The notes under the pieces were generated by a model. That model was given only the letters and a program-made list of their open reading frames with translations, was not told the DNA's origin and did no database searches. A stretch of 64,000 nt of DNA from Echinometra lucunter. Its lineage: Eukaryota; Echinodermata; Echinoidea; Camarodonta; Echinometridae. The stretch spans positions 2,998,114 through 3,062,113 of the forward strand of contig CM057156.1 of assembly GCA_029962745.1 (NCBI GenBank). Direction: 5' to 3'. Within the stretch, counting starts at the first letter, position 1, and the number at the start of each line of letters is the position of its first letter. The translations under genes were made by a program, and so were the position numbers. Of this stretch, positions 11,048 through 28,909 are shown piece after piece.

Positions 11048-12293
11048 GAGCTGACAGAAAACAACAAGGTCCCTTGGACCAGAGGAATCCATTTGAATGC
11101 ACTCTGCCTCATCAGCATGCTTGAACGAAATGATCCACCCATAGCTACCTGTGATCTTGCAGGTATTGACTGCTCTATTTTTTTTTTTTCAAATATTAGT
11201 TTGTTGTTCTCCCTGAATGTGTGCTTTTATTGTTTATCATTTCTCTCTCTCTCTCTTTTTTTTTTTTTTTTTTGGGGGGGGGGGGGGTTGGTGGGGGGTG
11301 GAATCTTTAAATTATAAGCTGGACTTGCTTTTGCTTTATATTTAAGAGAAGTTAATTCTTTTTTATCCTCAAATAATATTGAAGAGAAGAGGGGCATATG
11401 AGAAGAAGTTAGTGCTTTGAGATTTGAAAATCAATTGAAATGTGTAGGTTCTTTAATGTATGGCATTGTTAATTACATGGAATTTTTTGAGCAAGGCACT
11501 AAACTTATTTTAACAGTGTAATCCTTTTGCGGAAGCAAATCTTGGTCTTTAACATGCTGATAAGTCATCTTGATATTTTAATCATTTAAAAATGTCATTT
11601 TTAGAGAGAATATCACAATACATGTAATTCCAAACTTCATTTTTCCATATTTTTTACTATAAGGAGTGAAAAATTGAGCACCATTCAATTCTCACGGTCT
11701 AAAAATGACTTGCTCTGCTTGTAAAATTGTTCATGCAGTATTAGCAAGTGTGTTATGAAAAGAAGGCATAATTTCTGTAAGTTTGTTATGCTAATATTAA
11801 ATCACAAATTGATTACTTTTTTTTCAATTTTTTTTTTCTTCTTAAATGTCAAATTAATGATGCATAGTTCTGTTTTATTTTTTTTCCTCCAATTTATATA
11901 TATTTTAAATTTAAAGGCCAATATTTCTGAGAAAATTGTTTTCAACCTGGTATCTGTTGATATGTAATTACAGGATCATTCCATAGGATGCATGGTGATG
12001 ACTGATGAGGCATCAATATCACAACCATCTGTTTGGAGAGACATCAGAGAGGTTTCCAAAGCTATCGCAAGCAGGAAGAGAGAATTCATGCAGTTTCCAA
12101 GTACGAAAGAAGAGATCGAATCTACCCATCAGTGATCCTATGAGTATTGCGGATTTCCAGGTGTCATAGGTGGCATGTAGGTGCTATTAATTGGACTTGT
12201 ATCAAATTCATGGATCAGAATTAACTGAAAGAACTGAAGAGGCAAGGGCATATGGTGCCAGGTGGCAAACTGGCTATATGGAGATAGTGGAAT
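11048..12293 (+). pseudogene. PIF/Harbinger (HARBI1-like) transposase relic
   Basis: Two exon-like blocks are seen. The block 11048-11161 reads ELTENNKVPWTRG, then LNALCLISMLERNDPP, and ends at a GT donor. After an AG at about 11973 the second block reads SQPSVWRDIREVSKAI, SRKREFMQFPSTKEEIE and YCGFPGVIGG, which is the helix-turn-helix to first-Asp region of Harbinger transposases. GAINWTCIKF follows after a frameshift, with Asn where the catalytic Asp is expected. Near 12277 LYGDSG recalls the second catalytic Asp motif, but most of the sequence between is deleted. Stops and shifts show it is dead. The third acidic region was not found. It lies inside the 7.6 kb inverted-repeat element. Confidence 0.7.
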
Positions 12294-13451
12294 GTGAATA
12301 AGTTTTTTGATAATCATCTGTAATTATCCTTAACCTTAAGCAAGGGGGGGGGGGTGTGCCCAGGTGTTTCGCGTGATATGTCCCTAATATGCAAAGCAGT
12401 CGATGCCCCATTTCGTGATTTTTTTTCTTTTCACATGCCCTCTTCCAAACTTGGTTGGCCAAAAAATAATGATACACACACAAACCCACCCTCTTTTGTA
12501 CTTGGAGCCCCCAACCCCACCCACCCCCTGTTGCGGAGAAGTTTGTTATGACAAGGTTTGTCTATAGTTACATATTTTCCTTTGCAATATGAATTAGTCT
12601 CATAAGTGCTTTTGATTAGGCAGCTAGATATTGGTGCCCTACAAATACATCAATTAGATTGGATTGGAATTGCAGTATATCATAATCTGATTTCTATTGA
12701 AAATTTTGGTTCATAATCATAATCTAAAAATGAAAACAATTTAAAAAACTTATTTGAATAAATATTTTGAATAAAAAATGATTGAAATTCTATAGTAGAA
12801 TCCTATTTAAAGCTATCCTGAATTCATATATCTAGATGAGCTGCACACTGTCTTACTCTTGCAGTCATTATTAAAAAGTAGATAATGATATTTCCTTTTT
12901 ACAAGTTCTCAAAACAAATTATAGTTCAGTGTGTATGTGTTAATGAACATTCTTATCACAGTAAATTGTCAATTTCTTATTGAATCTGGCAAATTGTCTT
13001 CTAAAATATTATGTTCAAATTGTCAGAATATGAGTCATGAATGATTAATAAATTTGATAGGCATATGTAATGTAGTTCATATATGAATCAAATAGTGCTT
13101 AAAACCTTAGAAAATAACAAGTCAGCAACACATCACTGTATGCAATTATACAAAAATATGAATATGTATTAATTTCAGAACACTCATATATACAGCTACA
13201 TGTATTACCTACAAGGTTCATATAATAAAATTTTGATATACTTTTTCTGTTTATTTAGGTGTACATACAGAAAATATCTATGCTTAGAGCATGCTCTTCT
13301 TTGAAAAATTGTATTTTTAACATATGTTCCTCCCATGCCAATTCAACCATCATTTCCTTGGGTAATACGTGGTGTACCATGCAGCCTTTCTTGTTGCCTT
13401 GACCTTGTTGACAATACTGCAAACTTCTTTATGCAGATAATGTAGTGATAC
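12294..13451. other. Interior of the 7.6 kb element after the transposase relic
   Basis: AT-rich. A G run at 12343-12353 and no convincing open frame. The missing C-terminal part of the transposase was not found here. Confidence 0.45.
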
Positions 13452-13845
13452 TTTTGGTAAACTGCCGGTCGGTCTACTCCCACTTTGACTACTGTCCGTT
13501 TGGTCTCGTCCCACATGGTCTAATTCCATTTTGTCTAGAACCAGTTGGTCTAATGACCTTTTGGTCTAATTGCCACTTCGCCTATTTACCATTTTGTCTA
13601 ATTCTCATTTTGTCTAATGCCCATTGCGTCTAATGTCTACTTGATCTAACACCATTTAGTCTAATACCAAATGCAATTAGACAGTTTGGTTATTAGACGA
13701 ATTGGCAATTAGGCCAAGTGGTTATTACATTAGACCAAATGAGAATTAGACCAAGTATGTATTATTCCAAATTGATAGTATATCAAATGGGTTTAGCCAA
13801 CGTGGTATTAGACAATCAGGTAATTAGACCATCTGCTGGTAGACC
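13452..13845. repeat. Palindromic array of GGTCTAAT / ATTAGACC words
   Basis: The left half repeats a degenerate word of about 15-16 bp built on TTGGTCTAAT. The right half, after about 13675, repeats its inverse ATTAGACCAA. Other copies lie at 33125-33620 and 37214-37682. Confidence 0.8.
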
Positions 13846-13969
13846 AAGTGGATATAAACCTGGCATGGTTTCTGCATGGCTTTATGAATTCATTTTATGA
13901 GTAAAACGTAATTTATGTGTACTCAGGAAGTGAAATATAGTGAAAATGGAATACATTTAATGTAGACAG

Positions 13970-14212
13970 GGCCGTACGCAGAAATTTTTTTCCTGGGGGG
14001 GGGGGGCAAGACGCAAAAAAATATTTTGAAGAAAATCGAAAGGGAAGAAGCAAAACGACTGAGCTTGTCTTGGGACACTTGCATTTTTTAAAAGTGAGAT
14101 TGAAAGATTTGTTACATTTGGTATACACTTTTGGTGAATTCTGTGAAATTTTCAGTAAAAAAATGTAGGTTTTCAAATTTATGGGGGCGCCCCCCCCCAC
14201 CTGCGTACGGCC
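13970..14212. mobile_element. 243-bp element with GGCCGTACGCAG termini
   Basis: Perfect 12-bp ends GGCCGTACGCAG (13970) and CTGCGTACGGCC (to 14212), with inner G and C runs (13996-14007, 14183-14198) that also pair. No ORF of note. Confidence 0.7.
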
Positions 14213-15784
14213 ATAAATGTATGAATGTAGATTGATTGATATTATAAATTATGCCATCCCTTTCTAAGAAAATAGTCATGTTCATATTCAGTGAATCGGT
14301 ATGTAATTTCTTTGACTATTATTAACTACCAATGGAAAATATGGTTACCTAAATGCTTTCTTTTTTGTGTGTAAATTTTGTCGCAGTAATATGACAAAAA
14401 TACATATTAAATTGCTGAAATTAAGTTACTTTATAAAAACTTTTTATACATGTACTTTGTATCGTAGAAACATCACACTGGAAGTCGTGTTGCTTTTTGG
14501 CAAGATGTGAATGACGTCATATTTTGTGTTTGATGATGATGTTATGAGCAGGGCCCACGAAACTGGGGGGGGGGGGACTGGGGGGCTGCAGCCTCCCCTC
14601 CCCCACTTTTTGAGTATACACGTTTTCCTCTGTACAAAACCTGGAAATAATTATCCTGGTTTGTACGCGCAGCCGCCCCCCCCCCCCCCCACCACTTTCG
14701 AAAACTTCATGCAGTTTCTGATATTATTGGAAAATATTGATAGTGAATACTTTGCACGAGAGAGGTTGATGTTGCAAAAGATCTTGGTAGGCTGTGGCTG
14801 TGCTTGAAGATAGCAGCATGTTGGAACGGTTGTTATGATGCTTTGACTTTGCCCGGGGGGGGGGGGGGGGGGGGCTTTGCAGACTCGTATGTTTGTTTGT
14901 GTGTGTGTGTGTGTCCGCGCGCATGCGACAATTTATTTTAAATGAAATCTCTAATGAAATATTTGGAAAAATAGAAACAAAATCTGTGATGTCTAACCTA
15001 ATGCAAGTTTCCCATCCTACTACAGAAAAGTTTCTCAATAGAAATGTCTTGAAATATTCATGATATATAGAGAAAATACTGCTGAAAAAAAGTACAATGA
15101 ATTCCTGAATCTACAATGACCGTCAGAACAATGAAGCCCCAAACCTTGCAACATTTTTAAATGAAAAGGACTTCGACGTGGCAAATTGCGAAATTAATTA
15201 GAAAGTTTAGATAAAAATAAGTCCGAAATCAATTACAATTCTAAACGATGCCGGAGATGTTAATTACATTATTATTCACAGATAAAAATTCAACATCGAC
15301 AAATTGAATATCATTTTATTTTTCAATGCTGTAAGCATTCATGAGAAGACGTCGTGTAGATGCCCCAATTGGCTATAAGCGTCTTACACGATTACAAAAT
15401 CTTTGTTATCTTCGTCATTAAACAGTTTTTGAAAAACAAATATTCAAAGAGAGCAACCTAGAATATTCCGATTGCAGTCGCACCCTCCAGTCATATAAAT
15501 AGGCCTACGCGATATAGGCCTAGGCTAGGCGGCCGAATGCTGATGTAAACATAGTTTGGATAGGCTATGCGCGCACTAGCGCGATTGCGCATGATAATAC
15601 GCCTGTTGCTCCAGGCGACAAGCGCATTAAGGTCAATATGCAAAATGCGATGACCCTGCGGTACACGTCCGCGTTTTATTCCAAAGATACGAAAATAAAA
15701 AATAGCTCCGTATACGACTCTAGCTCTAGCTCTGGATCAATCATACTGAGCATGCTCAGTGCAGTGCGAAAAGGGGGAAATCCC
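14213..15784. other. Right interior of the 7.6 kb element
   Basis: Non-coding. It contains G/C homopolymer tracts at about 14565-14576, 14675-14690 and 14855-14873, a short (GT)n at about 14894-14913, and a more GC-rich part near 15480-15660. Confidence 0.45.
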
Positions 15785-15978
15785 TAGACTCCGGTTGCAA
15801 CCGTGGTTTTAACCGTGGTTTCAACCGTGGGTCTAATTGAAACCGTGGATTTTTGAAACCACTGTTTGTGAATCACAGACTCGGTGAAACCATGGTTTCA
15901 GCTGAAACCGTGGTTTCAAAAATCCATGGTTTTCAGAAACCACGGTTTCAAATGAAACCACCTTTGTGAATTCGGGCC

Positions 15979-16012
15979 ATTGGGTTCTTGATCTCAGAAA
16001 ATTACTTATCCA
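15979..16012 (-). pseudogene. Non-LTR reverse transcriptase relic (5' portion across the insertion)
   Basis: The minus strand reads WISNFLRSRTQ, which is the segment that precedes the GTAQG block in CR1/L2/Jockey reverse transcriptases. Joined to the codons that start at 8378 it continues as RVRKLDCMSDE in one frame. Upstream of 16012 the match fades. Confidence 0.7.
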
Positions 16013-16581
16013 CACCTTATTTATTACTTATTGTTAAACCCTAAGATTATGAAATATCCTATTTCCATCCCATTCCTTCAGTTGGGGCTAGCATTTTGTT
16101 ACCTATTTTATCTATATCCACCCCACTCTTTCCAGCATAATGATCCACTGCGTCCGTTGCATTTCAAAAATTCACCTTGTACAGCTAGATAACTCCTACA
16201 GATGGACAACCAGTCTATGGTCAGCCACTGATCCTCGAATGCCGGGGGAAGAACAGAGAAGAAGAAGAAGTTGGATCTAAATTATCGTGATCATGTGAAG
16301 TTCTTAGATTTTTTGTTTGGCAGTGTATACAACTACACAAGTGTATGTCTCTACCTTATAGCCACACAGCCACATGCGTGTGGCTGTATCCAAAGGCCCA
16401 GTGTGAGGATACAGCTACATGTACATCCATGTCCAATACTCTACATGTATTTTCCATAATTTGCTGTTGTCGAGGATTTTCTTCATGTCACTGATGTGAG
16501 TACTTTAAAATTTACACTCTCCCAGTAGAAAAGTAATTGATTTTTGTCTTCTTGTTTGTTTTCATTGTCTTCTTTCTGCAG

Positions 16582-16744
16582 GTTGTATTCTTCATCTTGG
16601 AACATACTACAACAATGCCATCATACATGTAGTAATAACTTGTCATCATGATCAAGGATTTCAGCTGTCTTGAACAGTACTAGTGAACATTGAAGGCCTG
16701 ATATTATTGTAATCACAAAAGGAAGACAAGCTCGTTACTTCAGG
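16582..16744 (+). other. Probable DCAF12 5' UTR part of first coding exon
   Basis: A pyrimidine-rich tract ending in CTTTCTGCAG at 16572-16581 is a good splice acceptor. The following 163 bases lead to the DCAF12 ATG, with an in-frame stop at 16691-16693. This suggests a non-coding exon further upstream. Transcript data are absent, so the transcription start could instead lie here. Confidence 0.4.
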
Positions 16745-21762
<5,018 letters not shown>

Positions 21763-23073
21763 AGAATGAAGGCCTGGTTCAACTTGAACCCTTTATCTGG
21801 AAGGAAGAATGGTGATTGACAAATGCCTTCAGTAGCAGCTTGCTTGTTTTCATCACCTATACTTCGAAAGAGATGTAATATACCATATACCAAGCTGCTG
21901 AATATAATACAAGTATGTTTATCATAAGATTGGTAAGGAAGTGAGTAACAGACATCTATTCATGATGGCCTCAACATATCAGATTTGATGTGAATTGCAA
22001 AGTATTATTTCTAATTGTAAAATGATTTTCAATAAGCTAGGAAATGTTATTTTATTTGTATGTTATGCCTATGAACTACATGAACTTGATTGTATTCGAT
22101 GTATTTTTGTTGCAAATTTCAAAGCTGTAAATATATGCAGAAATCTTACTTGAAGATGAAGAATTTGTGCACCATCCAAGACTTTTCTTCCAACATTCGT
22201 ATCTAACAATTACTATAATGGTTCACATTTGACCAAGGTACAAGGATGCACTGATATTGTGCAGTGTTGGGCCCCACACATGAATCCAGCTCAATTTTTT
22301 TTAAAATTTCATTTCATACTTGTTTTTTTCAAAGAAAATGTGAAAAAAAATTGTTTTCATGGGGAAAGCATCACATTCCAGGTCAAAATTTCCTTGAATG
22401 GTGGTGTACATGAGAATCAATACAATTGCATATAAGATGCCTACATTTCAAAATACCTTGGGATTTTGGTTGTTAAAGTGTGCCAATCATTTGAAAAAAA
22501 AATGATGTACAGCTAGGAAATATGAAATAACTACCTCCTTCTCTTTTCTAGGGAGAGGGGTTGGTTAGGATTTTCAAGAAAATAAGGGATACTGTCAATG
22601 TGGAATATTTCACAATGTTGAAATGTTTGTACATTTCGCGCAGCACGACACACGAGAATAAAACCACGCGAAATATTTTCATTAAGCTCGCGAATACAGC
22701 TGTCCTAACTGTCTGCGAAAATCAAAAATGCGTGATTGTGTTCAACTTGGCTGAGCGCGAAAATCTCTATTTTTACAGTATATGAAACCAAAACGCATGA
22801 AATTTAATGACATCTTGATTCCAAAAATGCCCTGATTTATGCACACGTGTACGTGAACATCAACTAGTCGCTTATGTTTAAAGAGAGTATATATGAACTC
22901 ACAATATCAGCTTACAAAAGTTTTATTTGCATTTAACAATTTAAATATAATATAGTGACAGTGGAACCCCTGGCGTACATTGTCAAATGACTTTCGGTGA
23001 TTGGTACACTTGAGATTAAGCTTTAGAGCTAAAGCTGAAGGAGACTGTATTTGGGCAAGTCCTAGTTGACAGT

Positions 23074-23389
23074 CCTTAAGGGGCATTCAGATATCAGACT
23101 TTATTGTGGCACCACAAAATCCCTACAACATTTTGCTGTACAAATCAATGGGGTATGAGGTGACAAAAAAATGTTGCTAAGGCAGGGCACATATTTTTTT
23201 GCTGCGTGGCTGCAAAAAAAATGTGCACCAATCAAATTCTTAAAAAGTTTGCGCAAAGATTTGACACAACGTTCTCTTTTATTTTAGAGTTGACACATTA
23301 ATGCACGTTCATCAACATATGGGGCCACGATGAACACTAAAAATTTTGTGGTGCCACAATGTTGCGTCATATATGAACACTCCTTAAAG
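23074..23389. mobile_element. About 316-bp MITE
   Basis: The left end CCTTAAGGGGCATTCAGATAT continues to ATTGTGGCACCACAAAAT. The right side is inverted as ATTTTGTGGTGCCACAAT, then ATATATGAACACTCCTTAAAG. Confidence 0.7.
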
Positions 23390-24581
23390 CTTGGATCAGA
23401 CCAAGTTACAACAAAAATAACACTTGCCATGTTCATATTTTTATATTTTGCATTCTTGGTAATGTATAGAACAGCGAATACATCAGAATTTGCTAGGATT
23501 AGTGTTAAGATAAACAGAACAAATATTGCCATATTTTCTATTACAGAGCTAAAGTATTGATTATTCAAGTACAACATTGTTTTTTGGAGGTGGTTTGCAT
23601 TAATTATTTGACAGTTTCTAAGAATAGTGATACTGAAGGATGATTTTACTACTATTAAGGATTTAAGCTTACATATTTATATTTTCAGAGCAACTTTATA
23701 TCCTTTGTCCTAGTGAATATGCATTCATGTTTTTGTTATGGATTTTTTTTCAGTTTGATGTTTATTGTTACTAATATTTATTGTTAATATGCTATTTCAT
23801 ATTATAAATTTTTGTTACACTTGTCAAATTTTGTTGATTGTTTTCATATTTTTCCTATTTCCATATTTTTGTATTTATACATGTTACATTTCAAGTTCAT
23901 TGATATCTTAATAAGTCATTTTCCTTTAAATCTAACTTATCAAAGACATGAAAAATAGTTTAGACATATAAACCTGCCACTATTTCACGAGTCATTGGAA
24001 TCACCCAACCCTCATAAAATTTAGTATGATGTGTCAGGTCATTCTTCATTTAGATCATCAGAAGTTCTCATTACCTTTATATTGGTATAATGTAATTGTC
24101 ATCTTTTCATACTTCTCAGCTTGCCTCAGTAAAATATTGTACCTTCCTTGGTCATGTGATTGTTAATATGCAAAGGTGCCTACATGGAATTGGGTTCTTG
24201 ACGTGTACTTTACGACTGTTTTTATGAAAATGAAATTTGTGGTATGCTGTCAAACTTTCCACCACTTTAATCTGATGAGATTTAACTCAACAACACTCAT
24301 CATCAGCCTTGTATATATGGATCACATGCTGCTTACTTTGTTATAGTGACTTCCTACTCTAAATCCTTATGTAGCTTATTTCATAAATTTTCAGATATAT
24401 ATATTTATGCAAACTAAATGATTGTGAATTGTGTACTATGCTTTTTGCAAAATTCATGTAGAGCAAATGATCAGTGACTGTGAGCATGCCATGGCTGCCT
24501 GTATGGACATAGGTCTTTGTGCATTACCGGTACTCGTACATGTACTGCATGTTGAGGGTATACTTGTTCAAGTCTGTCAAG

Positions 24582-24763
24582 GTCATTATTAGTATGAAAA
24601 TGTTACTCTGATGGAATCTGCCATTTTACACTGGAAAGTAAGTGGACTATTTTGGGAAGTGTTATTATTATTGTCATTATTAGTATGAAAATGTTACTCT
24701 GATGGAATCTGCCATTTTACACTGGAAAGTAAGTGGACTATTTTGGGGAGTGTGGCACCCTCT
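24582..24763. repeat. 91-bp tandem duplication
   Basis: GTCATTATTAGTATGAAAAT begins at 24582 and again at 24673, and the following sequence to GGACTATTTTGGG is nearly identical in both copies. Confidence 0.85.
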
Positions 24764-24852
24764 GAAAAAACCCCTCTTGGATATCAGGTCCCTTTTAATA
24801 TGCTCATGCTACTCCCCAAAACACTTATTTCAGTGTACATGTGTTAGGTCAT

Positions 24853-24905
24853 CGATTTGATTTGATTTGATTTGATTTGATTTGATTTGATTTGATTTGA
24901 TTTGA
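24853..24905. repeat. (TTTGA)n microsatellite
   Basis: About ten uninterrupted pentamer units. Confidence 0.9.
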
Positions 24906-25067
24906 ATCAGTGTATTGTACTGTAATGAAAACATCGAACATGCTGCCCAAGGGCTGAAAGAATTTGACTTACAGAGTATACTGAAAAAAAAAAAAATAAA
25001 AATAGCTACATGCAAATACATACAAATCACAAATGAAAATAGCAAAGACCAATTGAAAAGAAACAAT

Positions 25068-25070
<3 letters not shown>

Positions 25071-25100
<30 letters not shown>
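25071..25100. repeat. Poly-A tract
   Basis: An uninterrupted run of about 30 A. It could be the tail of a retroposed sequence, but no body was recognised. Confidence 0.7.
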
Positions 25101-25103
<3 letters not shown>

Positions 25104-26901
25104 TTTTAGGTCGATTTATGCGCAACATGGCATAATATTACATCAGAGATGTTTGTACTGTGGATGTAAGTGCTAATTCACATGGGGGCAGCGTGATGTT
25201 TGAAGTTTCCAGACCTAACCAACAGATACAAATCTCAAAGTCATTGTTGTTCTGGATAATAATGCACTAAATTGGCCTGAACATTAGTTTAAAACAGTTT
25301 AAGATGCACGTCTTATATCTCGTTTTTTCATGCACATTTTGATTACGATCTCGTTTCTTGATTTGACGAGTTAGAATGTACCTGTAGTGCCGTCAACTAT
25401 GGTTCCAACTTTACAAGCTTTTTTTTGTGTTTTTTGTTGATGTTTCATATTTCTTTCAAAAAAGGTGAGAAGCAAATGTTATTTCTGAAACTTATATGTA
25501 GGTGAATACGGTAGTCATTGCTTCCTTTTCTACATGTGCATGTAAATTCAGTCTTCACTGATTTTTTTTTTAACAGGATTTATCTTCATATTTATGCTCT
25601 ATTTACTCACAGTTCATGAAATTTGCACTTGTAAATGTACCTGTCAATGCTGCTTGGCTGGACATGGTTGAACAGAGCATTCATTAACCCATAGCAGTAC
25701 AGAGCTTTCTCGATGGTAAAATTAATCATCTTCGATCCTCAAATTGGCAATACAAATTATTTTTTTCCACATTTACATAGCTTGAAAAAAAATATATTGA
25801 TATAACATAAACCAAAATGAAATATAATTGTAAAATTGAATCAGAAATCGCCAATTTGAACACAGAAATAGTGATCATATATCATTCACTGCATTGCCAA
25901 TTTAAGGAGTTTAATGATCAGTTACACTTAAACTGCTCTAATTCGAGAATGCCACACCATACAGCGATGGGAATGGGCTCAAATTTGTCAGTGCATTTTT
26001 CTTTTTCTGCTCATGTATGATCTGTATTGCCCAACATTCTGGACCAACAGATACTGCAAAAGCGTCTCCTAAAGGTGACACTGTACCTCTATGGGTTAAG
26101 CAACACAAGTACAAATATTACATTCACAACTGAAAATGTGACCTTGGATAAGTTCGTTGCATACAGTAGACTGCGTGTGAATACTGCACATAAAATTGTC
26201 ATTTTTAGGCTTTCATTTGAGCCTATTTGGTGATGTGGAGCTTGCTTCAAATTTTCATAAGAAAAGATTTTTAAATACAGTGTATATATATCCATGTATA
26301 GGATCTAATGGTATTTGCAGTTTTCAACCTCATTTATCGAAATAAGTTTAGCAGCAACATTCTTGTGAAGTACTTGGGTACATGTAGATATTGTGTGTTT
26401 GGGTTTAAAAAGAGTGCAACAATAATATCATTGTTTTACTCATGTCAGACGATACAATGTGTACTTCCTTCTGGTGGCTAGATATCATGATGAAAATTCT
26501 GTTAAGCATTGTAAACTGAAAAGATCATTCTAAATGAAAAATGCAAATAGCCAGAACAAAGCTATTCAATATTCTGATTTTCTGTGATGGCAAAGAAATC
26601 AGCAAGTGAGTTTCAATGTTCAGATGCCTTCAATTTAAGCGCGCACTGTTTATATTTATGTAATTATAGAAGAATGTCCGAGTAGAAGCATCAATTTATA
26701 TGAAAAATGAAATACTTACCGCTACTTTTAGCAGTGCGTGTATAATTTTCTAATAGGATGCTGGGGTACTGTTTTCTGTTATACAATATCTGGTTTTATT
26801 CACCAGTAGTTTGGCATCAAAGAAATATTATGCTATATTTTATTAATACTTTTGTCATTCGTATGTTATTAGAGAAGTATCATTTATTATTTTGGTGTAC
26901 T

Positions 26902-27059
26902 GGGCCCCATAACACAAAGATTTGCAATCAATCGCAAAGTTGTAACAGCCAATCAAGAGCATTGTTTCATGCACATCTCGTTCAAAAAGGTGACCCTGGA
27001 CCAATCAGAATGGTTGTTTTAAATTTGCGATTGATCGCAAACCTTTGTGTTACGGGCCC
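26902..27059. mobile_element. 158-bp MITE with GGGCCC termini
   Basis: GGGCCCCATAACACAAAG, then TTTGCAATCAATCGCAAA at the left, is inverted at the right as TTTGCGATTGATCGCAAA, then CCTTTGTGTTACGGGCCC. Confidence 0.85.
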
Positions 27060-28207
27060 AAGGTCAACTTTTTTCTAATTAATACTTTGTGTTTATAGCT
27101 GAGAAGAGAAATGGTTTCCTACTTGGTGCACATAAAGCAATGTGTATTTCTTTGTGAAGTTTTAGTACCACAAGCATGGTATAGCCTAGGTGGAAGTTTT
27201 GCAACCACCACAGTTCCACTGTGATACTTTTTTTTTGTAAGGGTTAGCATATCACAATCCTTATATGAATACAACAGTATATACTGGAAAGCGAGAAGTT
27301 GTGTAAGACGGATATTGCTTCTACACAAATATGTAATCTAAGCAGAGGCAACGCTACAGGGGCGCAGGGGGCAGCCCCCCCCCCCCCCCCCATAATTTTT
27401 TTAAGTGATCAAACAGAAAAAAAGGAGAGTATGGGGGAAGAGAGGGCAGGGTCATGCAACTATATAATAGCCCTATTAGTTCATGCTTAAGCCAGGATAA
27501 TTCTGATTGACCCACTGTTATTATTTTGAATAAAAGAACTTGAGCTGGACCTAGTATACTAAGGACTTGAGGATTCTGAGCAGTTGCCTCAATCAAGCAA
27601 GCTTTCAGATACATTAGCCCAGATTAAGTATGAAGTTTGCACTTAATTAACTGGGGAAGCAGTTTCGTGTCGGTGCTTGTGTGGTGCAGTCCAGCACAAT
27701 GTATTGCAGTGTATTTTTAAAAAGCAGGAGATCAAGATCCTACTTTTCTGCAAATTCATATATATCTTGTAAATTTTATTTTGTGCTCCATCTTGTACAA
27801 CTGTATACTTCGGTTAAAATTCATTTGTTCATCACAGACTTTTTGTTTTGTTTTAGTTGATTTTGTAGATTTTTGTATTATTTCATTACTTTGTAAATAT
27901 GAATTATATATGTTCTGTAAATTATATGTATAGACAAGTAAATATGAAAAATAAAATGATAACACATGACGCAATCCATTCGAAGTTTGTTTTCAGTTAC
28001 GTATCATTGATCATGACAGTGTAGATCCCTCTTTAAAGGGGGTACCCAATGCTGAAACAATGTTAGTTCATTTAAAAGAGCATGATTTTATTAGCAGAAA
28101 ATCATCTGCCTAAAGTTTTTTTTAAAAGTCGTGTTGCCAAGGAAACCCCGAAATGTGGTAAGATTTCAGGATATTTTTGACCCCTCAGCTGTGACCCAGT
28201 TTCAACT

Positions 28208-28250
28208 GGGTACCCACTTTGACGTCAAAATGACGTCAAAGTGGGTACCT
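28208..28250. repeat. Perfect palindrome with two TGACGTCA sites
   Basis: GGTACCCACTTTGACGTCA is followed after AAA by its inverse complement. Each arm carries the CREB/ATF consensus TGACGTCA. A further half copy, GTACCCACTTTGACGTCA, lies at about 28339-28356. Confidence 0.8.
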
Positions 28251-28878
28251 TGTCGCGCACTTCTAGCAAAATGCGCGCAAGGTATAATACATATTGTACA
28301 GTCTAGCACGCAGCACAACTGCAATGCGCGAAGCTTTGTACCCACTTTGACGTCATACCTCATACTCAAATTTTTTGGTCAGCTCTTGACTTTTTGAGAA
28401 AATTAGCCAAAATGCATTGATTTTGATTGAAAATCATGTTTTAAATGTTATTCTTCTTATAATTCTATTCTCGATCATATATCAGAAAAAAAATTACCAT
28501 TGTGTAATCACTTTAACAATTACTGTGAACTAGTCACTTTTGCTTAAATTCACAAAAGAAGTTTAGATTTAAACCATAAAACCCACATATCCTTTGTCCA
28601 GTGGACGGGCAGTAACACGCTTTCATACACTTGCTCATGCTTATCTACACTCATTTACTCTTATTTACGTAAACCATGGTTAAACCCGTTGAAAACCCTA
28701 TGCCCCAGGATAACTCGGGGCTAGGATCTATGGAAAATTCACGTTTACTGAAATCAAATCGTACTCACAGTTCAAAGCAAACCTGCTTCGTGAATTGAGC
28801 TATTCAGTATATTTTCTATTTTAACAAGATTCTTCCAAAGATCTCACTTATTCCACCTCAGGTCTCTCTTGCTAAATC

Positions 28879-28898
28879 TCTCTCTCTCTCTCTCTCTC
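28879..28898. repeat. (TC)n microsatellite
   Basis: About ten TC units. Confidence 0.8.
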
Positions 28899-28909
28899 AT
28901 CATAGACCA

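Larger units (their letters stand above)
8379..15978. mobile_element. 7.6 kb terminal-inverted-repeat DNA transposon, PIF/Harbinger-like
   Basis: The left end GGCCCGAATTCACAAAGG and the right end CCTTTGTGAATTCGGGCC are perfect inverted repeats of about 26 bp. Both continue into subterminal tracts rich in AACCACGGTTT-type words (8405-8600 and 15785-15955). The flanking 3-mers are TTT and ATT, a near-match target duplication. The element splits a reverse transcriptase relic, and joining the flanks restores that reading frame. It contains a broken Harbinger-type transposase at 11048-12293 and nested smaller repeats. 3-bp duplications are usual for PIF/Harbinger. Confidence 0.75.
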
